From Caldifarciminota bacterium (GTDB taxonomy: Bacteria; Hydrothermota; Hydrothermia; LBFQ01; DSFT01), in NCBI GenBank assembly GCA_015494735.1, contig WGAQ01000146.1:1-9648 (forward strand): a stretch of 9,648 bases of DNA, written 5' to 3'. Below, piece by piece: positions 5,235 through 9,648 of the stretch. Position 1 is the first letter of the stretch, and each line of letters begins with the position of its first letter. Made by a program: the position numbers and the translations under genes. Below the pieces are notes generated by a model, which was not told where the DNA came from, searched no databases, and saw only the letters and a program-made list of their open reading frames with translations.

Positions 5235-6778
5235 AGGGGAATAACTTCCTCTATGCGGAAGCCCTCCTCCATGGTCTCCATGATGACCCTGACCAGCGTA
5301 TCGGCAGAATACAGACTCAGCATCTGCTGGGGGTCTATGACGGGTATGTTGAATAGACGGCTCTGGAGTTCTCCAAGACGTCCTTCATACAGAATCTTGA
5401 AGTTAACGCCCAGTTTCCTGAGCTGGTCCAGGTCGTGGAAGAGTTTATCCTCGAGGGAGCGCTCGTCTATCACGATATCGAAGTATTCCTCGAGATTTTC
5501 CCTGGGCTCGAATTCGGAGAAGTAGTACTCCAGTTCATCCACGAATTCCGAAAGATTCCTCTCATCCATCGTGAATCCAGCAGCCTGCTTGTGCCCTCCG
5601 TAATCCTCGAGAAGATAGGAAACCGATTCCAGAAGGTCCAGAGCATTATATCCATAGGGCATGCGAATTTCCCCTATTACCATCCCCTCCTTGTTGCGGG
5701 ATATGACAATGGCGGGAACCTTGAATCTATCCCTCACTCTGGAAGCGATATACCCTATGTACTTGGGGTCCACATCTCTCAAATCCACGAGGATGTACTT
5801 TCTGACCCTGCGAATATCCTTCAGGACTCTGTTCAGGATGTTGCTCACCTCCCTGTTCCACTTCTCGCTCTTCTCCACCAGTTTCTTCACCAGTTCCTCC
5901 GCCACGATTTCATCGTCGGAAATCAGGAGTTCGACGGATTCGTGCTTCTCACCATAAGTATCGCCGCTCGCCAGCACGGGAATGAGGTTGTCCAGGGTTG
6001 CCTCCTGACCGGTTATGTTCTGATAGGCCTTTGCGAAGACGAAGCTGTACCTGTTCAGGAGTTCCCTTCCCATATCCACTATGGCTTTGTTTTCAGCGAA
6101 TACGGGCACCTTATCTGCCAGCGTCCCGAGGGCAGCAAACACCACCAGCTGAGGATGCTCCCTGATGATATCGTTTATGGAATATCCCAACTTGGTACCC
6201 AGCAGACCCCATGCAACCTTGAACGCAACTCCGGAGCCAGAGAGGTATGGATAACCACCCCCCAGTTTCGGATTTATAACAAGAGCATCCGGAACCTGCT
6301 CCGGAATCTCGTGATGGTCCGTTATTATGACATCTATTCCCTTACTGCGGGCATATTCGACCTCCTCCACGCTCCCCATTCCCGTATCCACGGTAATAAT
6401 TAACTTAACCCCCTTATCGGCCGCATAATCCACTCCCTTTCGATTGAGGCGATGGCCGTCCTCATCCTTCCTGGGTATGTAGTACAGGGGCGTGGCCTCC
6501 AGAATCTTCAGGGTCTCTATCATTATGGCAACCGAGGAGACTCCATCCACGTCATCATGCCCCCACACCAGTATCTGTCCCGGTTTTCCCGTGTACTTGA
6601 GAATCTCCTTCAGAGCCGAATCCATTCCCGGCAGGCCCCTGGGAGGAATCAGGTTCTCTACAGTGGGAGAGAAGAGAACCTGTATCAATTCCTCATCGGT
6701 TATACCCTTCCTGATGAGGGCATTGACTATCTTCGGGTGAATCTTCTTATCATATATAAGGGTCTGCTCTACACTCAT
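5231..6778 (-). CDS. recJ: RecJ-like single-strand DNA exonuclease (DHH/DHHA1 family)
   Basis: Predicted metal-dependent 5'-3' exonuclease on single-stranded DNA, acting in recombinational and mismatch or base-excision repair. The 515-aa protein has DHH-domain motifs in order: GHDDVDG (73-79), TVDTG (129-133), TDHHEIPEQVPDALVINPK (153-171), GSGVAFKVAWGLLG (181-194) and LGTLADKVP (217-225). The DHHA1 domain carries GGHKQAAGFT (394-403). About 85 residues follow, enough for a shortened version of the RecJ OB domain; classical RecJ is about 560-580 aa. Motif I has His74 where RecJ usually has the first Asp of DxDxDG. The start is fixed by AAGGAGG (6790-6784), lying in the last two arginine codons of the upstream amidase gene with five bases to ATG. 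Its stop overlaps the aspartate kinase ATG. RecJ is the best name, but another DHH phosphoesterase is possible. Confidence 0.88.
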   Translation of the reverse strand: MSVEQTLIYDKKIHPKIVNALIRKGITDEELIQVLFSPTVENLIPPRGLPGMDSALKEILKYTGKPGQILVWGHDDVDGVSSVAIMIETLKILEATPLYYIPRKDEDGHRLNRKGVDYAADKGVKLIITVDTGMGSVEEVEYARSKGIDVIITDHHEIPEQVPDALVINPKLGGGYPYLSGSGVAFKVAWGLLGTKLGYSINDIIREHPQLVVFAALGTLADKVPVFAENKAIVDMGRELLNRYSFVFAKAYQNITGQEATLDNLIPVLASGDTYGEKHESVELLISDDEIVAEELVKKLVEKSEKWNREVSNILNRVLKDIRRVRKYILVDLRDVDPKYIGYIASRVRDRFKVPAIVISRNKEGMVIGEIRMPYGYNALDLLESVSYLLEDYGGHKQAAGFTMDERNLSEFVDELEYYFSEFEPRENLEEYFDIVIDERSLEDKLFHDLDQLRKLGVNFKILYEGRLGELQSRLFNIPVIDPQQMLSLYSADTLVRVIMETMEEGFRIEEVIPL

Positions 6779-6780
6779 AC

Positions 6781-8031
6781 CTACCTCCTTACATATTCTT
6801 GCAGGTATTCACTTATACCTCTGGCAATCCTCCTGGCAAGCTCCCACTGATAAGTTTTACTGGACAGCAACCTCGCCTCCTTCTTATTGGAAAGGTATCC
6901 CAGTTCCACGAGGATGGAGGGAGCATAAATCTTTCGCAGGACGTAGAATCCCGCCTGACGCACCCCCCTGTCGCTCCTTCCCCTCGCAAGGTGCCTGTGG
7001 ACACTCAATGCAAGTTTCTGGGACTCCTTCATGAACGCATTCTGGAGCATATCGGAAACGATGTACTCTATATCATCCTTTCGCCCCTCCATCTCGTACT
7101 TGATGACCGAGTTTTCCAGCAACTCCACCGCCCTCTCATGGCTGGTCCGGGCAGTGGAAAGGAAATATGTCTCGGGTCCCCTGGCCTTCCTGTTCCTGGA
7201 ATAATTGCAATGGATGCTCACGAATACCAGAGTTCTGTTCTCCTTGGCTATCTCGCTCCTCCTGGCGAGGGATATGAATCTGTCGTCATCCCTCGTCATC
7301 ACCACCCTGAGGCCATACTCCTTCTCCAGTATATGCCTGACCTTCCTCGCAACGGAAAGGGTTATATCCTTCTCCCTGAGCCCATTGGCCACAGCCCCCG
7401 GGTCCTTCCCCCCGTGTCCCGGGTCCAGAACCACCACACCACCCAACAGGCCCCTGAACAGAACTATGCGCAGTCCATTGCGGGTCTCCTGTACGTGGAA
7501 GAATCCGAAACCCTTTCCCCTCCGGAGGTCGAGAACCATACCTTCGGAAGTGTGCGAAATCTCCACCGTCCTGAGTATATTCCCATCCCCACGGATGTAC
7601 GAGTACTTCGGATAGAATGCCCCCCTGATATGCAGGGAGACAAGCGATGTGTCGTTTCTTATGAGGGACGGCTGGAATCCCCTTCCTTCCAGAGACAGGA
7701 CCACGCTGTCCGGAAACTCCTTTAAGACGAGCCTCTTAACCGTGGGCTTTCTGGAGAAGAACCTGCCCCTATCCCTGTCGTAAAACCATCCCTTCCCCGA
7801 TAGCCAGTACGCGGCACTGGCGGCCTCATCGGGATGTATGTAAAGTTTCTTTTCCCGAATAGCAAATCTGTACAGGCGGAATTTTTTGCTCCCCACAGTG
7901 TAGGAGCTGTCCGGGGGATGGAACACCAGCACCTTCTTTCCGTACTTCCATCCGCCCTTTACTATCCGGAATCCGAAATCGGAGGCGGCATCCTGTATGG
8001 ATATCAGCGTCGTCAGGGCAAGAACTACCAT
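6781..8031 (-). CDS. N-acetylmuramoyl-L-alanine amidase (Amidase_3)
   Basis: Zinc-dependent hydrolase that cuts the amide bond between the glycan strand and the stem peptide of peptidoglycan; expected in the periplasm for cell separation or wall remodelling. A short hydrophobic N-terminus (about 1-16, cleavage near SIQDA) acts as a probable signal, although it has no basic residues. Residues about 20-195 form a beta-rich region: an initial part reminiscent of a copper-amine-oxidase-type stalk (about 50-92), then repeated VxLxxxG strands like an AMIN domain (about 98-193). The catalytic domain starts at VVVLDPGHGGKDPGA (199-213). Zinc ligands are predicted as His206, Glu220 and His274 (in SIHCN), and the catalytic Glu376 is in ILVELGYLSN (373-382). 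ATG 8031 is certain among upstream options because TAG lies directly before it in frame. The gene overlaps smpB by seven bases and carries the ribosome site of the next gene at its own end. Confidence 0.94.
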   Translation of the reverse strand: MVVLALTTLISIQDAASDFGFRIVKGGWKYGKKVLVFHPPDSSYTVGSKKFRLYRFAIREKKLYIHPDEAASAAYWLSGKGWFYDRDRGRFFSRKPTVKRLVLKEFPDSVVLSLEGRGFQPSLIRNDTSLVSLHIRGAFYPKYSYIRGDGNILRTVEISHTSEGMVLDLRRGKGFGFFHVQETRNGLRIVLFRGLLGGVVVLDPGHGGKDPGAVANGLREKDITLSVARKVRHILEKEYGLRVVMTRDDDRFISLARRSEIAKENRTLVFVSIHCNYSRNRKARGPETYFLSTARTSHERAVELLENSVIKYEMEGRKDDIEYIVSDMLQNAFMKESQKLALSVHRHLARGRSDRGVRQAGFYVLRKIYAPSILVELGYLSNKKEARLLSSKTYQWELARRIARGISEYLQEYVRR

Positions 8032-8483
8032 CTACCCCGCAACTCCCTTTCCATTTCTCTCTGTATATCCCTCTCCTTTATGGTTTCCTTCTTCTCGTAC
8101 TTCTTCTTACCCTTTGCCAGAGCGATTTCCAGTTTGACCAGATGCTTCTTCAGGTAGAACCTCAGCGGAATTATGGTAAGGCCCCTCTCCTTCACCTTCC
8201 CGATTATTCTATCGATTTCCCACCTGTGCAGGAGCAACTTCCGGGGACGCTCCGGGTCCAGTTTTTCATGGGTGGAGTATTCCCAGGGGGAAATGTGGAG
8301 GTTCATGACGAACAATTCTCCATTCTTTGGCAGGATGAAGCTGTCCTTGAAAGATACCCTTCCAGCCTTCACCGATTTGACCTCTGCCCCCTTCAATTCG
8401 ATTCCAGCCTCATAGGTCTCCAGAATCTCGTAATCCCTGTAAGCCTTCTTATTCGTGGCCAGAACTTTACCGGGACTGCCCAT
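8025..8483 (-). CDS. smpB: SsrA-binding protein SmpB
   Basis: Binds tmRNA and delivers it to stalled ribosomes in trans-translation. The 152-aa product matches the family along its length. It has NKKAYRDYEILETYEAGIEL (11-30), KGAEVKSVKAG (31-41), NLHISPW (61-67), GLTIIPLRFY (101-110) and the basic ALAKGKKKYEKKETIKERD (121-139) that becomes helical in the decoding centre. The C-terminus RGRW is a normal short basic tail. The ATG is inside the last codons of the upstream outer-membrane gene (17-bp overlap), with GGTGGA about nine bases before it. The stop overlaps the amidase start by seven bases. No tmRNA gene (ssrA) is visible in this window. Confidence 0.97.
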   Translation of the reverse strand: MGSPGKVLATNKKAYRDYEILETYEAGIELKGAEVKSVKAGRVSFKDSFILPKNGELFVMNLHISPWEYSTHEKLDPERPRKLLLHRWEIDRIIGKVKERGLTIIPLRFYLKKHLVKLEIALAKGKKKYEKKETIKERDIQREMERELRGRW

Positions 8484-9171
8484 AGCGAATTTCCACCGTA
8501 TTCATAATCCCCAGTTCTCCCAGATTCCTGACCGCATACCTGAAGGTTATATGTCCCTTCGAAATCTCGATACCAGCCGCAACACCGGACAATATACCTC
8601 CGTCTCCGGAGATGTAATCGTACCTGTTGGTCTTATTCAGATAGACCTCCATCCCCATAACCGGCCGCCGATACGTTATATCCCACACGGGACCGTAGGG
8701 GTACTCCCATCCCCCCGCAAGGAAGAGACCCCTATCCTCCAGATTGAGGGCGGCCCCCACAACGACCGGGGTGCCTATTCCCAGATTATCCACACGGAAG
8801 GCCACTTTCCAGAGTCTGTATAGAAAACCGAGGGAGATGCCCACATCGCTTCCGGAAACGGGCTGATAGTGAACATTGACCCACACATCGCCCCTGTATA
8901 TGCGAAGATTGATAAACGTGAAATCCGTTATACTCACGAGGTTGCCATATTCATCCCTCAACTCCACGGACCCGGAATTGAACCACTCCGCCCTTACCCG
9001 TACTCCGTCCTTTATATCGAATGCAAGGTCCCCGAACAGCATGCCCGAGATGTAATTGCTCACAGAGGTTCGGAATCCGCTTTCCCTTTCCTCGAATCCA
9101 TAGTAGAATTGCTCCATAAAACCATACCTCCACCCGGCCGAATAGAAAAAACTCATCAAAATAAACGCCAT
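8467..9171 (-). CDS. PorV/UPF0164-like outer-membrane beta-barrel protein
   Basis: A predicted outer-membrane barrel of 234 aa. The N-terminus MAFILMSFFYSAG is a hydrophobic export signal. The rest alternates polar and hydrophobic residues rich in Gly, Tyr, Phe and Arg, as in amphipathic beta strands. The closing part, with TAGF-like GGILSGVAAGIEI (190-202) and ITFRYAVRNLGELGIMNTVEIRY (from about 208 to 230), resembles the end of PorV/UPF0164 proteins, where a Y-A-V strand precedes a G-E-L-G turn and the last strand. After Tyr230 there are four extra residues (GQSR), so the usual terminal aromatic is not the last residue. I choose ATG 9171 because GGAAGGTGG sits just upstream. A TTG at 9195 would add MVPYGRWF, whose arginine would improve the signal peptide, but it has no ribosome site and follows directly on a -10-like TAAAAT. 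It is the first gene of the packed minus-strand cluster. Specific role unknown; family assignment is moderate. Confidence 0.72.
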   Translation of the reverse strand: MAFILMSFFYSAGWRYGFMEQFYYGFEERESGFRTSVSNYISGMLFGDLAFDIKDGVRVRAEWFNSGSVELRDEYGNLVSITDFTFINLRIYRGDVWVNVHYQPVSGSDVGISLGFLYRLWKVAFRVDNLGIGTPVVVGAALNLEDRGLFLAGGWEYPYGPVWDITYRRPVMGMEVYLNKTNRYDYISGDGGILSGVAAGIEISKGHITFRYAVRNLGELGIMNTVEIRYGQSR

Positions 9172-9195
9172 AAACCACCTTCCGTATGGTACCAA

Positions 9196-9203
9196 ATTTT
9201 AAA
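9196..9203 (-). promoter_or_regulatory. -10 candidate for the outer-membrane protein/smpB cluster
   Basis: On the minus strand TTTAAAAT (9203-9196) contains TAAAAT and lies in AGTTTAAAATTT, identical over 12 bases to the string before dnaK. A start about seven bases downstream would give a leader of roughly 18 nt holding the GGAAGG ribosome site for ATG 9171. The -35 region is not convincing. The surrounding 9196-9291 stretch has no coding evidence beyond this. Confidence 0.45.
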
Positions 9204-9291
9204 CTGTCTCTTTCAGGAGAAAAGGGACATTCCCCCGAATCTCCGGACGGAAAATCGGAAACGGGTTATGATATCCCGCACCGCAGCACTC

Positions 9292-9504
9292 TCACCAGGA
9301 ATAAACCATATTCACCCTGAAACCCACCTCCACGCCGTACCTTTTGTATGCACTTCTCGACAGGAAATCGAACCCCGATGCGAAGTACGGTTTCACGTAA
9401 ATCCACAGGAACTGACCTTCACCGGCCCCCAGCGCTCTGGAGAACATGGATGCAGGAATGAATTCCACACCCACAATCCCCCCGACCCCGTACCACAGGG
9501 ACAT
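9292..9504 (-). pseudogene. Possible C-terminal remnant of an outer-membrane barrel protein
   Basis: A 70-codon frame that looks like protein rather than chance. Residues about 31-42 (QFLWIYVKPYFA) and 56-70 (RYGVEVGFRVNMVYSW) have the alternating pattern of barrel strands. It ends in a tryptophan right before the stop, the usual C-terminal signature of outer-membrane proteins. There is no signal peptide, and the ATG at 9504 has only GGGG one base upstream, too close for a ribosome site. The frame stays open upstream to the window end, but there it is antisense to the plus-strand gene at 9535 and reads as a Pro/Ser/Leu-rich shadow. The best reading is the surviving 3' end of a larger gene cut by rearrangement. 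A genuine small protein, or a longer gene running past the window, are alternatives. Confidence 0.4.
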
Positions 9505-9509
9505 ACCCC

Positions 9510-9528
9510 TAAAATTGTGTAAAGGAGG
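9510..9528 (+). promoter_or_regulatory. -10 candidate and Shine-Dalgarno of the plus-strand gene at 9535
   Basis: TAAAAT (9510-9515) is followed by AAAGGAGG (9521-9528), with six bases to ATG 9535. The ribosome site is near perfect and decides between ATG 9530 (too close) and ATG 9535. The -10 assignment is weaker because it would leave a leader of only about a dozen bases and no clear -35 is visible. Confidence 0.5.
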
Positions 9529-9534
9529 GATGGT

Positions 9535-9648
9535 ATGGGAAGGAGAGGAAGGAGGGAGAAGAGGGACGAAGAAGAGATAAGGATGATAGAGAAAGCCATG
9601 GAGATGATAGAGGAGGTGGGGTTTGAGAGAGCCATGCTACTGCTGTAC
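9535..9648 (+). CDS. 5' end of an unidentified cytoplasmic protein, partial
   Basis: Only the first 38 codons are present, and the gene runs past the window edge in frame. It opens with a very basic and acidic stretch (MGRRGRREKRDEEE), then a helix IRMIEKAMEMIEEVGFERA and the start of a hydrophobic strand MLLLY. This helix-strand opening is seen in several alpha/beta folds; a diadenylate-cyclase (DisA_N/DacZ-like) opening is one weak resemblance, but 38 residues do not allow a family call. The strong AAAGGAGG site and natural residue pattern favour a real gene. The purine-rich start coding Arg/Glu/Lys is partly a consequence of base composition. It is divergent from the barrel remnant at 9504, with only 30 bp between start codons. 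Confidence 0.6.
   Translation, partial: MGRRGRREKRDEEEIRMIEKAMEMIEEVGFERAMLLLY

Noticed and set aside
4734..5525. 263-codon open frame on the plus strand crossing the aspartate kinase/RecJ junction
   Set aside because: It spans two well-supported minus-strand genes and their ATGA junction, with His/Pro/Ser-rich low-information sequence.
5435..6403. 322-codon open frame on the plus strand antisense to the RecJ-like gene
   Set aside because: The opposite strand has all DHH and DHHA1 motifs. The plus-strand translation has no recognisable domain and no ribosome site; it is a codon-usage shadow.
6799..7725. 308-codon open frame on the plus strand across the amidase gene
   Set aside because: The minus strand encodes intact Amidase_3 motifs. 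The plus frame is Pro/His-rich and resembles antisense translation.
9172..9195. TTG start at 9195 for the barrel protein
   Set aside because: It has no Shine-Dalgarno sequence and follows directly on the TAAAAT box, while ATG 9171 has GGAAGGTGG. It is not fully excluded because it would add a basic residue to the signal peptide.
8869..9522. 217-codon open frame on the plus strand over the barrel genes
   Set aside because: Composition is typical of an antisense shadow; there is no start signal and the minus strand has barrel-like protein with a plausible ribosome site.

Overview
The window reads as chromosomal housekeeping DNA from a Gram-negative-type, probably thermophilic bacterium of a deep or poorly sampled lineage. 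Clues to this are a PorV-like outer-membrane barrel protein, an LVIVD-propeller lipoprotein, heavy use of AGG/AGA arginine and ATA isoleucine codons, and Lys/Glu-rich proteins. The LVIVD lipoprotein beside a PorV-like protein would fit FCB-related or WOR-3/Hydrothermae-type genomes, but that placement is inference. I see no tRNA, rRNA, CRISPR array, transposase or phage gene.

Region 1 (1-3106) is a chaperone block. dnaK (minus strand) ends in a compact hairpin terminator with its stop codon in the loop. grpE (minus strand) lies upstream of it, but the two are separated by a small two-helix membrane protein gene on the plus strand that meets grpE stop to stop with no base between. The roughly 250-bp gap upstream of dnaK holds a perfect 7-bp inverted repeat whose 6-bp spacer is a perfect TATAAT on the dnaK strand. 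It also holds a second -10-like box, GTTTAAAATTT, that recurs before other minus-strand genes. The roughly 200-bp grpE/lipoprotein divergent gap holds a grpE promoter candidate and a cluster of small palindromes.

Region 2 (3107-4051, plus strand) is a lipoprotein made of seven LVIVD-type repeats. Its 3' end overlaps the aspartate kinase gene tail to tail by 26 bp.

Region 3 (9171 down to 4026, minus strand) is a tightly packed cluster: PorV-like outer-membrane protein, smpB, N-acetylmuramoyl-L-alanine amidase, a RecJ/DHH-family nuclease and aspartate kinase. Every junction overlaps or is separated by two bases, so it is very probably one operon mixing envelope, ribosome rescue, DNA repair and amino-acid biosynthesis functions.

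Region 4 (9196-9648) has a 70-codon minus-strand reading frame that looks like the C-terminal end of another barrel protein. It also has the first 38 codons of a plus-strand gene with a strong Shine-Dalgarno site, running off the window.

There is no clear novel multi-gene system. The most interesting signals are regulatory: the inverted repeat bracketing the dnaK -10 box, the recurring TAAAAT/GTTTAAA elements, and two plus-strand genes whose -10 boxes sit so close to the start codon that their mRNAs may be leaderless.
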